Shown piece by piece: positions 35,254 to 43,998 of a stretch of 64,000 nucleotides of DNA. The position numbers and the translations under genes were made by a program. The stretch comes from Butyricimonas paravirosa. Lineage in GTDB: Bacteria; Bacteroidota; Bacteroidia; Bacteroidales; Marinifilaceae. Positions within the stretch are counted from its first letter, which is position 1. Each line of letters starts with the position of its first letter. Below the pieces are notes generated by a model. That model was not told where the DNA came from. It saw only the letters and a program-made list of their open reading frames with translations, and ran no database searches. Where the stretch lies: positions 2,728,001 through 2,792,000 of the forward strand of contig NZ_CP043839.1 in the NCBI RefSeq assembly GCF_032878955.1, in the 5' to 3' direction.

Positions 35254-36132
35254 TCATAGCACATTGAGACTCTGTTCCTTTATTTTTTCCAGTTCATCTT
35301 TCATGCGGACAACCAGTTTCTGGATGTCGTGGTCATTGGCTTTAGAACCCATGGTGTTGATTTCTCGACCGATTTCCTGAGCGATAAATCCGAGTTTACG
35401 TCCCGGCGCCTCTTCTTTCTCCACCGTCTCGACAAAATATTTACAATGATTTGCCAAACGAACTTTCTCTTCCGTAATATCCAGTTTCTCCAAGTAATAG
35501 ATAATTTCTTGCTCTAACCTGTTCTCGTCAATATTTTTAATCTCTCCCCACTCCTTCATCTTGTCTTGCAAGCGTTGCTTGATAGTAATCACTCGTTGTT
35601 TCTCGAACTGGGGCACTTCTCCCGACAAGCTTTTGATCAACTCGATCCGTTTCAAAATATCTGCAATCAAAACTTTACCCTCTTGAATACGGAAATCATC
35701 AACATCCGACAACGCTTTCTCGATGGCTCTCTTCAAACAATTCCAACCTTCTTCATCCAACTCTTCCATTTTAGCTTGCATCGTGTCAGGGAAACGCATA
35801 ATGGTTTGCAGCAACTCGCTCTTGTTGATTTCCACTCCCAACGAACTCGCAACTTCCAACATCTGATTATAATACTGTCTTACCACCGATTGGTTCACGG
35901 CAACATCTTTCTCGTCCTCCGCATTATCAAAATAGATATACACGTCCACCTTCCCGCGTTCCAGAACGTTCTTTATCATATTCCGGATCTCGATATCCTT
36001 CTCTTTGTAAATACTCGGAGTCCTCAAATTAATATCCAATTGTTTTGAATTCAGACTTTTTACCTCCACGATCACTTTCTTTGTCCCGCAGTCCACTGTT
36101 GCTTTACCGAAACCGGTCATTGATTTTATCAT
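35254..36132 (-). CDS. yicC: YicC/YloC family endoribonuclease
   Basis: This 292-aa protein starts MIKSMTGFGKA, the family's typical N-terminus; I therefore choose ATG 36132 over the in-frame ATG 36156. The YicC N-terminal domain (VEVKSLNSKQLDINLRTP) and the DUF1732 C-terminal domain (IAQEIGREINTMGSKAND) are both present. YicC-type proteins are RNA endonucleases acting on structured or small RNAs. It is the promoter-proximal gene of the yicC-gmk-nadD run. Confidence 0.92.
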   Translation of the reverse strand: MIKSMTGFGKATVDCGTKKVIVEVKSLNSKQLDINLRTPSIYKEKDIEIRNMIKNVLERGKVDVYIYFDNAEDEKDVAVNQSVVRQYYNQMLEVASSLGVEINKSELLQTIMRFPDTMQAKMEELDEEGWNCLKRAIEKALSDVDDFRIQEGKVLIADILKRIELIKSLSGEVPQFEKQRVITIKQRLQDKMKEWGEIKNIDENRLEQEIIYYLEKLDITEEKVRLANHCKYFVETVEKEEAPGRKLGFIAQEIGREINTMGSKANDHDIQKLVVRMKDELEKIKEQSLNVL

Positions 36133-36179
36133 AGCTCTTGTTTTAAATACAAACATTTAACCACAAAAGTAAGGCTTTT

Positions 36180-36210
36180 TTTGAAAATCCCCGCCAAATA
36201 ACTACCTTTG
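36180..36210 (+). promoter_or_regulatory. Consensus promoter of uraA
   Basis: TTTG (36180-36183), 19-nt spacer, TACCTTTG (36203-36210), an exact Bacteroidota promoter match; the ATG follows 35 nt later. Confidence 0.75.
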
Positions 36211-36244
36211 TTCAGTTTGTCAAATCATCAGAATATACATAATC

Positions 36245-37438
36245 ATGGATGCGAATCATCTTTCTGCCTTCCAAAAAGGAGTTATCGGGGTACAATTTCT
36301 TTTCGTCGCCTTCGGTTCGACGGTACTCGTTCCCTTACTTGTAGGATTGGACCCGTCAACAGCACTTCTTACCGCGGGAATCGGAACATTAATTTTCCAT
36401 CTTGTCACGAAAGGTATCGTTCCCATCTTCTTGGGAAGTAGTTTCGCATTCATCGCCCCAATCATCAAAGCCAGTGAATTGTACGGTATGGCAGGAGCCC
36501 TTTCCGGGATGGTCGCCGTGGGTGCGGTCTACGGGCTTATGAGCTTGTTGGTAAAATTACGGGGAACCGACTTTATCAAGCAACTATTTCCCCCCATCGT
36601 GATCGGTCCGGTAATCATATTAATCGGGCTTTCCCTCGCCAGCTCCGGGGTAAAAATGGCAAGCGAAAACTGGGTATTGGCCCTTATCTCCCTGATCACG
36701 GCTGTCGTCGTCTCTCTGAAAGGCCGGGGGCTGTTAAAATTAATCCCTATATTCTGCGGAATCATTGTCGGATATCTTGTAGCACTTTTCTTCTATAACG
36801 TGGATACCGCCCCGATCAAAGAAGCCGCATGGTTTGCCCTTCCCCAATTCGTGACACCCGATTTCTCTTGGGCTGCCATTATCTATATGGTTCCCGTGGC
36901 CATCGCTCCTGTCATCGAACACATCGGGGATGTCTACGCGGTGAACAGTGTTGCCGGTAAGGATTTCGTGAAAAACCCCGGATTACACCGTACACTACTG
37001 GGTGACGGTCTTGCCTGTGTTTTCGCCGGGTTAATCGGTGGCCCTCCCGTAACCACGTATTCCGAAGTTACCGGGGCCGTGTCTTTAACAAAGGTGACAA
37101 GCCCTGCCGTGATTCGAATTGCTGCCGTGATGGGGATCGTCTTCTCGGTTTTCGGTAAAATCAGTGCTTTGTTAAAATCCATCCCAGCCTCTGTTTTGGG
37201 AGGGATCATGCTACTCTTGTTCGGAACAATTGCCTCTTTGGGAATGAGTAACTTAATACAGAACAAGGTTGACCTTTCCAACACCCGCAACATGATTATC
37301 GTCTCTCTCATCCTAACCTTCGGTATTGGAGGGGCGGCCTTCGAATGGGGTAATTTCTCCATGTCCGGCATAGGCCTTGCCGCCTTATTGGGCGTCATCT
37401 TAAACTTGATATTACCGACAAAAGAATCCAAAGCATAA
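36245..37438 (+). CDS. uraA: Uracil/xanthine permease (NCS2 family, UraA-like)
   Basis: This 397-aa membrane protein has 14 expected TM segments. The NCS2 motifs carry the two glutamates that bind uracil in E. coli UraA: VAIAPVIEHIGDVYAV and GGPPVTTYSEVTGAVSLTK. Resemblance is strongest to UraA-type uracil:H+ symporters; xanthine transport cannot be excluded. It is monocistronic with a consensus promoter. No pyrimidine genes are adjacent. The following 168 bp hold nothing clear. Confidence 0.88.
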   Translation: MDANHLSAFQKGVIGVQFLFVAFGSTVLVPLLVGLDPSTALLTAGIGTLIFHLVTKGIVPIFLGSSFAFIAPIIKASELYGMAGALSGMVAVGAVYGLMSLLVKLRGTDFIKQLFPPIVIGPVIILIGLSLASSGVKMASENWVLALISLITAVVVSLKGRGLLKLIPIFCGIIVGYLVALFFYNVDTAPIKEAAWFALPQFVTPDFSWAAIIYMVPVAIAPVIEHIGDVYAVNSVAGKDFVKNPGLHRTLLGDGLACVFAGLIGGPPVTTYSEVTGAVSLTKVTSPAVIRIAAVMGIVFSVFGKISALLKSIPASVLGGIMLLLFGTIASLGMSNLIQNKVDLSNTRNMIIVSLILTFGIGGAAFEWGNFSMSGIGLAALLGVILNLILPTKESKA

Positions 37439-37606
37439 TACAGGCTTCCAAACGTCACTCATCTCTTGTGGATCAACATATCCACCACCCCTTTATGCCC
37501 TACCGCGTAACAAAAAAATAACCGTTTTGAAACATTAGATTCACATAATCAGCGGAACTTGCAATCGCAAAAAAGAAAGAAAACAATTTATTTAAATGAA
37601 TAGAAA

Positions 37607-38668
37607 ATGAAAAACTTGCTTTTAACCACAGTTCTTATGTTAGCTGTTATTTTTAGCAGCAACGCGACACATGACGTGAACGGTCCCGCTAAAAAAGTAT
37701 CTATCTCCGGAGCAGGGGCAACCTTCCCTCTTCCCTTCTATAACCTTGCATTCAAAACTTATCAAGATAAAACAGGTAATTCCATTACCTACGGAGGCAT
37801 CGGTAGTGGTGGCGGTATTCGTAGCCTGAAAGACAAAATCGTGGATTTCGGGGGGTCCGATGCCTATCTGTCCGACAAAGAAATGAGCGAAATGCCCGCA
37901 GCCGTGGTTCACATCCCGACGTGCATGGGAGCCGTGGTGTTGGCGTACAACCTTCCGGGAGTAGACAACTTGAAACTAACCGGGGATATTATCGCCGATA
38001 TTTACTTGGGCAAAATCACCAAATGGAACGACAGCCGTATTGCAGCCATCAATCCCGGCGTGAACTTACCCGACAAAGCCATGAGTCCTGTCTATCGTTC
38101 AGATGGTAGCGGAACCACTTTCGTGTTCAGTGACTATATGACCAAAGTAAGCCCGGAATGGGCCGAGAAGATCGGAACCGGAAAATCATTAAAATGGCCG
38201 GTAGGTATGGCCGCTAAAGGTAACCCAGGCGTTGCTGGAGTAATCAGTCAAACTGAAGGGTCCATCGGTTACGTGGGTTCCGAATATGCTTTTGCCATGA
38301 AAATCCAATTCGCCCAGATGAAAAATGTGGCCGGTAACTTTATTACCCCAAACACGGAAAGCATCTCAGCCGCAGCGAAAGGAGATATGCCCGCCGATAC
38401 CCGTACAATGATCACCAACTCGGCCGCTCCGGATGCATACCCGATCAGTTGTTTCACATGGATCATCTTATACAAAGAGCAAGCCTATGCCGATAGAAAT
38501 CAAGCTCAAGCCGAAGAAACATTGAAACTATTGAACTGGATGCTGGACGCAGAGGCCCAAGCCTTAACCACAAAAGTAAACTACTCCCCGCTCCCGGAAA
38601 AGGCAGTAAAAAATGCAAAAGCGTTACTAAAATCAGTCACTTACAACGGGCAACCCGTGTTGAAATAA
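37607..38668 (+). CDS. pstS: PstS phosphate ABC transporter substrate-binding protein
   Basis: This 353-aa periplasmic protein has a signal peptide (MKNLLLTTVLMLAVIFSSNA). The phosphate-binding motifs are clear: GAGATFPLPFYN, the GIGSGGGIRSLKD loop, FGGSDAYLSD, YRSDGSGTTFVFSDY. It binds inorganic phosphate for the PstCAB transporter. No pstC, pstA or pstB gene is adjacent, so the rest of the system must lie elsewhere or this copy acts alone. No obvious Pho-box was recognised. Confidence 0.94.
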   Translation: MKNLLLTTVLMLAVIFSSNATHDVNGPAKKVSISGAGATFPLPFYNLAFKTYQDKTGNSITYGGIGSGGGIRSLKDKIVDFGGSDAYLSDKEMSEMPAAVVHIPTCMGAVVLAYNLPGVDNLKLTGDIIADIYLGKITKWNDSRIAAINPGVNLPDKAMSPVYRSDGSGTTFVFSDYMTKVSPEWAEKIGTGKSLKWPVGMAAKGNPGVAGVISQTEGSIGYVGSEYAFAMKIQFAQMKNVAGNFITPNTESISAAAKGDMPADTRTMITNSAAPDAYPISCFTWIILYKEQAYADRNQAQAEETLKLLNWMLDAEAQALTTKVNYSPLPEKAVKNAKALLKSVTYNGQPVLK

Positions 38669-38704
38669 TCAAGTATACACATTATTCAAAAAACTACAAA
38701 CTCC

Positions 38705-38762
38705 AAATTGCACTATAAAAGTGCAGAAAACAGCAATTTTCTGCACTTTTATAGTGCAATTT
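38705..38762. repeat. 26-bp-arm perfect palindrome before an AAA ATPase gene
   Basis: 38705-38730 is perfectly complementary to 38737-38762 across 6 nt (CAGCAA). Each arm contains the smaller palindrome TGCACT-ATAAA-AGTGCA. The right arm ends 3 bp before the -7 box, so the palindrome covers the -33 region. It could be an operator, a cruciform or, if transcribed from pstS, a terminator-like hairpin. Confidence 0.9.
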
Positions 38763-38765
38763 GCG

Positions 38766-38773
38766 TATATTTG
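38766..38773 (+). promoter_or_regulatory. -7 box of the AAA ATPase gene
   Basis: TATATTTG, 18 nt before ATG 38792. It supports that ATG over the in-frame TTG at 38708, which lies inside the palindrome. Confidence 0.6.
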
Positions 38774-38791
38774 CAGAAATACATACTAATC

Positions 38792-39961
38792 ATGGATAAA
38801 CTTTACGAAAGTTTCAACAAACTATTAAAAATTACAAACACCGATTTTATTCGCTATAAATATGCCGAAATTAATTGGGACAGCCATATGTTAGGACTTG
38901 TTGGTCCACGGGGTATTGGTAAAACAACAATGTTTCTCCAACATATTAAACAAAACCTACACCCGAAAGATACGTTGTATGTTTCAGCAGACAACATATA
39001 TTTTACAGAGAATTCTTTGATCGATCTAACAGACAAATTTAGTAAACAAGGAGGGAAACACTTGTTTATCGACGAAATACATAAATACCCTAATTGGTCA
39101 CGTGAATTAAAACAAATATACGACACCTATCCAGATGTGCAGATACGATTTACCGGATCATCCATTCTAGACATCTATAAAGGAACTGCAGACCTAAGCC
39201 GACGAGCTCCTATCTACGATATGCAAGGCCTCTCTTTCCGCGAATATTTAAACATGTTTCATCACATGAATATTCCTGTTTATACAATAGATGAAATATT
39301 AGAACACAAAGTAGAAATACCCCAAATAACGCATCCTCTCCCCCTCTTCATAGAGTACCTTCAGCAAGGCTATTACCCGTTTGGTAAAGACAAAACTTTC
39401 GAGATTGAATTGGACCAAGTGATAAACCAGACCATGGAGATCGATATCCCACAATATGCAAACATGAATGTCTCCACTGGACGCAAATTAAAACAACTTC
39501 TAATGATCATTTCTCAAAGTGTTCCATTTAAGCCAGTCCTACAAAAACTGGCAGATATGATTGGTGTAAGTCGGAATTATTTAGCCGATTACCTACTTTA
39601 CATTGAAAAAGCAGGCATGATAGCTCAACTTCGTGATGATACAGGGGGGATCAGGGGATTAGGCAAAGTAGAAAAAATATATATAGATAATACGAACCTC
39701 ATTTATGCTTTAGGACGAGAAAGTCCAAATATAGGAAACATTCGTGAAACATTCTTTTACAACCAGATGCGCGTGAAACAAGAAATCACATCCTCAAAAA
39801 TTTCAGATTTTCAGATAGGAGAAAGAACATTTGAAATAGGAGGGAAAAACAAAGGACAAAAACAAATAGAAGGTCTCCCAAAAGGATATATTGTAAAAGA
39901 TGACATCGAAAGTGGATATGCCAATATTATCCCGCTCTGGCATTTCGGAATGAATTATTAA
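38792..39961 (+). CDS. AAA family ATPase (AAA_14 / DUF4143-like)
   Basis: This 389-aa protein has Walker A GPRGIGKT (residues 38-45), Walker B HLFIDEIHKY (~92-101), sensor FTGSS, a winged-helix-like middle (KLADMIGVSRNYLADYLLYI) and a C-terminal DUF4143/nuclease-like tail (FEIGGKNKGQKQIEGLPKGY). Such ATPases are widespread, variable accessory genes of Bacteroidota with no settled role. I use ATG 38792 because the -7 box lies between it and the longer TTG start. It is AT-rich and single, and a striking palindrome sits in its promoter. Confidence 0.85.
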   Translation: MDKLYESFNKLLKITNTDFIRYKYAEINWDSHMLGLVGPRGIGKTTMFLQHIKQNLHPKDTLYVSADNIYFTENSLIDLTDKFSKQGGKHLFIDEIHKYPNWSRELKQIYDTYPDVQIRFTGSSILDIYKGTADLSRRAPIYDMQGLSFREYLNMFHHMNIPVYTIDEILEHKVEIPQITHPLPLFIEYLQQGYYPFGKDKTFEIELDQVINQTMEIDIPQYANMNVSTGRKLKQLLMIISQSVPFKPVLQKLADMIGVSRNYLADYLLYIEKAGMIAQLRDDTGGIRGLGKVEKIYIDNTNLIYALGRESPNIGNIRETFFYNQMRVKQEITSSKISDFQIGERTFEIGGKNKGQKQIEGLPKGYIVKDDIESGYANIIPLWHFGMNY

Positions 39962-39979
39962 ACAAACAGTTCCTTTTCG

Positions 39980-40010
39980 TTTGAAATTTTCCGCTTTATC
40001 CATATTTTTG
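39980..40010 (+). promoter_or_regulatory. Consensus promoter of lepA
   Basis: TTTG (39980-39983), 19-nt spacer, TATTTTTG (40003-40010), 25 nt before the lepA ATG. Confidence 0.75.
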
Positions 40011-40034
40011 CAACTTAAATCTAAAATTTCGTAG

Positions 40035-41822
40035 ATGAAGAACATTAGGAATTTCTGTATAATCGCACATATTGACCACGGTAAGAGTACACTTGCCGAC
40101 CGTTTACTGGAAACGACCGGAACTGTAGTAGGGAAAGATTTACAAGCACAGGTGCTTGACGATATGGATCTGGAACGAGAGCGAGGCATCACGATCAAGA
40201 GTCACGCCATACAGATGGATTATCATTACAAGGGAGAGAAATATGTTCTAAACTTGATAGACACCCCGGGACACGTGGATTTCTCGTACGAGGTATCACG
40301 TTCCATTGCTGCCTGCGAGGGTGCGCTACTGATTGTCGATGCCACGCAAGGTATTCAGGCACAAACCATCTCGAACCTTTATCTTGCCATTGACAATAAC
40401 TTGGAAATCATTCCCGTTTTGAACAAGATGGATATGCCCAATGCCATGCCTGAGGAAGTGAAGGACCAGATTGAAGAACTGATCGGATGCGAGCGGGATG
40501 ATATTATTGAAGCCAGTGGAAAAACTGGTTTGGGCGTGGATAAAATACTGGAAGCGGTTGTAGAACGAATTCCCGCACCTACGGGTGATCCCGATGCGCC
40601 ACTTCAGGCTTTGGTGTTCGACTCGGAATTTAACTCTTTCCGCGGAATCATCACCTATTGCCGTATCATGAACGGTAGTCTGAAAAAAGGTGACATCGTG
40701 AAATTCGTGAGCACGGGCAAGGAATACGATGCAGATGAAATTGGAGTATTACGCCTAGAACAAGAACCCCGCAACGAACTGAAAACGGGAGATGTGGGCT
40801 ACATTATTTCCGGTATTAAAACTTCATCCGAGGTAAAAGTCGGGGATACGATCACGCACGTGGAACGTCCATGCGCCGCCGCCATCGAGGGATTCGAGGA
40901 AGTAAAACCCATGGTCTTTGCCGGAATCTACCCGATTGATTCGGAGGATTACGAGGACCTGCGTACCTCCATCGAGAAATTACAGCTAAACGATGCCTCC
41001 CTAACCTTCGAGCCGGAATCTTCAGCCGCCCTCGGATTTGGATTCCGCTGCGGGTTCCTCGGAATGCTCCATATGGAAATCGTGCAGGAACGTCTGGATC
41101 GGGAGTTCGACATGAACGTGATCACCACCGTTCCCAACGTTATGTACATCGCCCACACCACGAAAGGCGAAGTTTTCGAAATGCACAACCCCTCCGATAT
41201 GCCCTCTCCCACGGTAATGGACTATATCGAGGAGCCTTATATAAAAGCACAGATCATCACGCCTACCGACTACATCGGTCAGATCATGACCCTCTGTCTC
41301 GGCAAGCGAGGCGTACTGATAAAGCAACACTACCTGACAGGAAACCGGATCGAGTTGAACTACGAGATGCCACTGGCCGAAATCGTGTTTGACTTCTACG
41401 ACAAATTAAAGAGTATCACGAAGGGATATGCCTCTTTTGACTATTTCCAGATCGGTTATCGTCGGGCAAATCTTGTGAAATTGGATATACTGCTGAATGG
41501 CGAATCCGTGGATGCCCTCTCTGCTTTAATTCACTTTGATAACGCTTATTCTTTCGGGAAACGCATTTGCGAAAAATTAAAAGAACTGATTCCCCGTCAG
41601 CAATTCGACATTGCAATCCAAGCTGCCATCGGTGCGAAGATTATTTCCCGCGAAACCATCAAAGCTGTTCGCAAGGATGTAACCGCAAAATGTTACGGTG
41701 GTGATATTTCCCGTAAACGTAAACTACTGGAAAAACAGAAAAAAGGAAAGAAACGAATGAAACAAATCGGGAACGTTGAAGTCCCGCAAAAAGCATTCCT
41801 TGCCGTGCTGAAATTGGATTAG
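40035..41822 (+). CDS. lepA: Elongation factor 4 (LepA)
   Basis: This 595-aa translational GTPase remodels stalled or assembling ribosomes. G1 AHIDHGKST (residues ~10-18), G2 RGITIKS, G3 DTPGHVDF and G4 NKMD are present, and the LepA-specific C-terminal domain ends KRMKQIGNVEVPQKAFLAVLKLD. Length is typical. It has its own consensus promoter and an intrinsic terminator. A 9-bp-period array abuts its stop codon. Confidence 0.97.
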   Translation: MKNIRNFCIIAHIDHGKSTLADRLLETTGTVVGKDLQAQVLDDMDLERERGITIKSHAIQMDYHYKGEKYVLNLIDTPGHVDFSYEVSRSIAACEGALLIVDATQGIQAQTISNLYLAIDNNLEIIPVLNKMDMPNAMPEEVKDQIEELIGCERDDIIEASGKTGLGVDKILEAVVERIPAPTGDPDAPLQALVFDSEFNSFRGIITYCRIMNGSLKKGDIVKFVSTGKEYDADEIGVLRLEQEPRNELKTGDVGYIISGIKTSSEVKVGDTITHVERPCAAAIEGFEEVKPMVFAGIYPIDSEDYEDLRTSIEKLQLNDASLTFEPESSAALGFGFRCGFLGMLHMEIVQERLDREFDMNVITTVPNVMYIAHTTKGEVFEMHNPSDMPSPTVMDYIEEPYIKAQIITPTDYIGQIMTLCLGKRGVLIKQHYLTGNRIELNYEMPLAEIVFDFYDKLKSITKGYASFDYFQIGYRRANLVKLDILLNGESVDALSALIHFDNAYSFGKRICEKLKELIPRQQFDIAIQAAIGAKIISRETIKAVRKDVTAKCYGGDISRKRKLLEKQKKGKKRMKQIGNVEVPQKAFLAVLKLD

Positions 41823-41858
41823 TTCATAAAGTTTGTAAGGTTTGTAAAGTTTATAAAG
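41823..41858 (+). repeat. 9-bp-period array, 4 units, abutting the lepA stop
   Basis: TTCATAAAG, TTTGTAAGG, TTTGTAAAG, TTTATAAAG begin directly after the lepA TAG and run to the terminator hairpin. The opposite-facing array is at 41903. Confidence 0.85.
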
Positions 41859-41859
41859 T

Positions 41860-41886
41860 AAGCGTCCCCCAAGGACGCTTTATTTG
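41860..41886 (+). terminator. lepA terminator
   Basis: AAGCGTCC - CCCAA - GGACGCTT, followed by TATTTG. It sits between two facing 9-bp-period arrays. Confidence 0.75.
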
Positions 41887-41899
41887 TATGCCCCTTAAG

Positions 41900-42706
41900 C
41901 TACTTTATAACCTTATGAACTTTACAAACCTTATGAACCACAACGTCATCCCAATAATCCCTGCATTTCGCCCTTACTTCCCCGTCAGGAGCGATCACGC
42001 AACTCTCTCCCCGGTAAACAAGTCCTGTTAAGTCTGTCCCGGCACAATTAACGGCCACAACGTACGCCTCGTTTTCAATAGCTCGTTCCCGTAGAAGTTG
42101 ATTCCAATCGTCCCGTCGGGATTCCGGCCAGTTCGCAATGTAAATGGCAACATCATATTCACCCTGATTCCTACTCCACTCCGGGAAGCGCAAATCATAA
42201 CAGATATAAGTTGAGAAACGTATCCCTTTCCATTCCAGTGTCAGATGACGGCCTCCGGGCGAGAAACTACCTTTTTTAAAACAATTATGCTTGTCGTAAT
42301 ATTCGTATTTCCCATCCGGATAAACAGCCAATAACCGGTTATAATATTTCCCGTTCTCTTTGTAAATCGTGGAACCGATCACCAATGCCCCGGAGCGTCT
42401 CGCCCATTTCTTCATCCGCTTGATCACTGTCGGGTAATAGGAAGCCACCTCATCTTTCGAACGCATTGCCTCTTCTTTATCCCGTTTCTTCATCTCACAC
42501 CCGGAAGTGAAAAGCTCCGGAAATACAATCACATCGGCACCCTTACACAAAGGCACCCGCTTATCAAAAGCCCATAGATTGGATTTCACATCCCCCCATA
42601 TCAAGTGCGCCTGTACAAGCGCCACCCTCACCGAATCCTGTGCCTTCACGTTTAAGGATAAAACAAACAGGAAACATAACATCCCGCCAAATACTTTCAT
42701 TTTCAT
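41900..42706 (-). CDS. Secreted nitrilase-superfamily amidohydrolase
   Basis: This 268-aa carbon-nitrogen hydrolase has the Glu-Lys-Cys triad: FPELF (Glu near 63), YYDKHN (Lys near 137) and STYICYDLRFPEWSR (Cys near 169). It resembles omega-amidase/YafV-type proteins, but unlike the usual cytosolic form it starts with a signal peptide (MKMKVFGGMLCFLFVLSLNVKAQ), pointing to the periplasm. The last ~12 residues (VHKVCKVHKVIK) are encoded by the 9-bp-period repeat at 41903-41937, so the native C-terminus seems to have been replaced by repeat DNA. A second ATG is at 42700. Confidence 0.88.
   Translation of the reverse strand: MKMKVFGGMLCFLFVLSLNVKAQDSVRVALVQAHLIWGDVKSNLWAFDKRVPLCKGADVIVFPELFTSGCEMKKRDKEEAMRSKDEVASYYPTVIKRMKKWARRSGALVIGSTIYKENGKYYNRLLAVYPDGKYEYYDKHNCFKKGSFSPGGRHLTLEWKGIRFSTYICYDLRFPEWSRNQGEYDVAIYIANWPESRRDDWNQLLRERAIENEAYVVAVNCAGTDLTGLVYRGESCVIAPDGEVRAKCRDYWDDVVVHKVCKVHKVIK
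41903..41937 (-). repeat. 9-bp-period array forming the 3' end of the nitrilase gene
   Basis: CTTTATAA, CCTTATGAA, CTTTACAAA, CCTTATGAA, in the opposite orientation to 41823-41858. It encodes the basic tail of the nitrilase. Confidence 0.85.
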
Positions 42707-42916
42707 AAGATTATTTAGGCGAATTTACTCAAAAATTTTGATTCTTTCCTAGATTATTGAAAAATTACACGGTTAGGTAAATACCCAAAAAATCACAACT
42801 TTCCCCGCTTTGCAATGCTGGTACATACAAAATCAACTTGCTTAGGTTTTGAAACAATTTAATATATTTGTAACTGGAAATCAATATATAATAAAACATT
42901 TAATATCCCAAAAGTG

Positions 42917-43073
42917 AGAGGGCTGCCAAAAGTCTATTTTAAACAACTACCCCCTCTAACTCCCCCTTACACAGGGGGAGAAACCGCTTGGTAATCAGCC
43001 CTCCCCCTGTGTAAGGGGGAGCTGGAGGGGGTAGTTTATAGATACTGGATAAGACTTTTTTGGACAGCTCCCT
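42917..43073. repeat. MITE-like palindromic element, copy 2 (complete)
   Basis: The ends GAGGGCTGCCAAAAGTCTA (left) and AGACTTTTTTGGACAGCTCC (right) are inverted relatives. Inside, 35-bp arms (42946-42980 and 43001-43035) match at 33 positions around a 20-nt loop. There is no ORF. It fills most of the 365-bp gap between the nitrilase start and the 54-aa gene, and its right end touches the stop codon of that gene. Nothing else clear is in this gap. Confidence 0.75.
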
Positions 43074-43236
43074 ATCCCCTCCTCTCCCACCGTCGTTTCA
43101 CCCACGCCACCGCCAGCGAACTAATCACCCCACCAACGATACTAAAAACTCCTGCCAACAAGTTGTCCGCCATCTGCGACAACACGGCGTTAAAACTCAA
43201 CGTCGAAAACATACCGATCAAAAAATAATTACCCAT
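43072..43236 (-). CDS. 54-aa single-TM peptide at the end of a lysis-like cassette
   Basis: This short ORF starts at ATG 43236 with MGNYFLIGMFSTLSFNAV, has a hydrophobic Gly/Val/Ile/Ser stretch (~27-45: LLAGVFSIVGGVISSLAVA) and ends in a basic tail (WVKRRWERRG). The size, one helix and the basic end recall small phage holin-like or toxin-like membrane peptides; I do not recognise the family. It is the last gene on the minus strand after DUF6266, amidase and holin genes. Its final codons touch a MITE-like repeat, and a 7-bp-period array lies just upstream of its start. Confidence 0.6.
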   Translation of the reverse strand: MGNYFLIGMFSTLSFNAVLSQMADNLLAGVFSIVGGVISSLAVAWVKRRWERRG

Positions 43237-43240
43237 TTTG

Positions 43241-43275
43241 ATAATTTAAAATTTAAAGTTTAGAATTTAGAATGG
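43241..43275. repeat. 7-bp-period AT-rich array, 5 units
   Basis: ATAATTT, AAAATTT, AAAGTTT, AGAATTT, AGAATGG, between the 54-aa gene and the DUF6266 gene; a GC-rich hairpin CCGGCA/TGCCGG (43287-43307) follows. Confidence 0.8.
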
Positions 43276-43360
43276 GATTCACATCCCCGGCATGGATCCT
43301 CTGCCGGAGACGTGAGAACTCGTTCCTCTCGCGAAATCACTCGATCAGGAACCATAAAAT

Positions 43361-43990
43361 TTACAGCGTCATCACCCAGCTATCCGAAGCGCTCTTCCCG
43401 TTCTTCAACGTGGCGAAACAATACAGTTTCACGTTCTCGTGACTCCACTCCTCCGGGAGAGCGTAGCTCGTGTTACCGTTCTCCCCACGGACTCGCAACG
43501 TCACTAGACGGGCTCGCCCAAGCACGCTCTCGTATAACACCGCATACACCTGATCGTCGCTGAAGGCGTAACCGTTCTCCTCGTCCTGCATCTCCTGCAT
43601 GAAAGAATACATCTTGTTCTCTTCCGAGTAAGTTACTTCCACTTTCGGCGGGTACAACATCCCGGAAGCACAAAGCAAACGGTCGAGATCCACCGTCGCC
43701 ACGTTCGCCTCGTCCACCGATATCCGGGACATGTTCACCTTCACGAAAGCGTTCGCCGCCGAACCTTTACCGATCCCGGCAAAACCTTTCCGGATCACCG
43801 GTAACAACTGCCGGGATAACTGTACCAGCGCTTTCATTCTCGCCCGTTGGGCCAGGATTTCCGGCGTCGGGTTGTCCTTCCGGGAAAACACCTTCGCCTT
43901 GGCGATGTTCTTCCCTCTCGTGTAACACAACGTGATGTTTCCCACTGATTTTCTTGCTTTTCCCAGTAAATACGAGTTAAATTCTGCCAT
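43361..43990 (-). CDS. DUF6266 family protein (copy 1)
   Basis: This 209-aa basic protein has the DUF6266 N-terminal pattern: a short start, LGKARKSVGNITLCYTRGKN, then ILAQRARMKALVQLSRQLLP, followed by a beta-rich C-terminal half. DUF6266 proteins are common and variable in Bacteroidota; their role is unknown. This copy is downstream of an amidase and holin-like gene on the same strand. A second, divergent copy begins the cassette at 46292. GC content is visibly higher than in flanking DNA. Confidence 0.8.
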   Translation of the reverse strand: MAEFNSYLLGKARKSVGNITLCYTRGKNIAKAKVFSRKDNPTPEILAQRARMKALVQLSRQLLPVIRKGFAGIGKGSAANAFVKVNMSRISVDEANVATVDLDRLLCASGMLYPPKVEVTYSEENKMYSFMQEMQDEENGYAFSDDQVYAVLYESVLGRARLVTLRVRGENGNTSYALPEEWSHENVKLYCFATLKNGKSASDSWVMTL

Positions 43991-43998
43991 AACTTTAC

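Noticed and set aside
38708..38791. N-terminal extension of the AAA ATPase from TTG 38708
   Set aside because: It would translate the palindrome, and the -7 box lies downstream of that codon.
42863..42870. TATATTTG on the plus strand before the MITE-like element
   Set aside because: No -33 element at proper spacing and no downstream plus-strand gene.
43060..43263. Plus-strand 67-aa ORF
   Set aside because: Mirror of the minus-strand 54-aa TM peptide; low-complexity P/H/T-rich composition.
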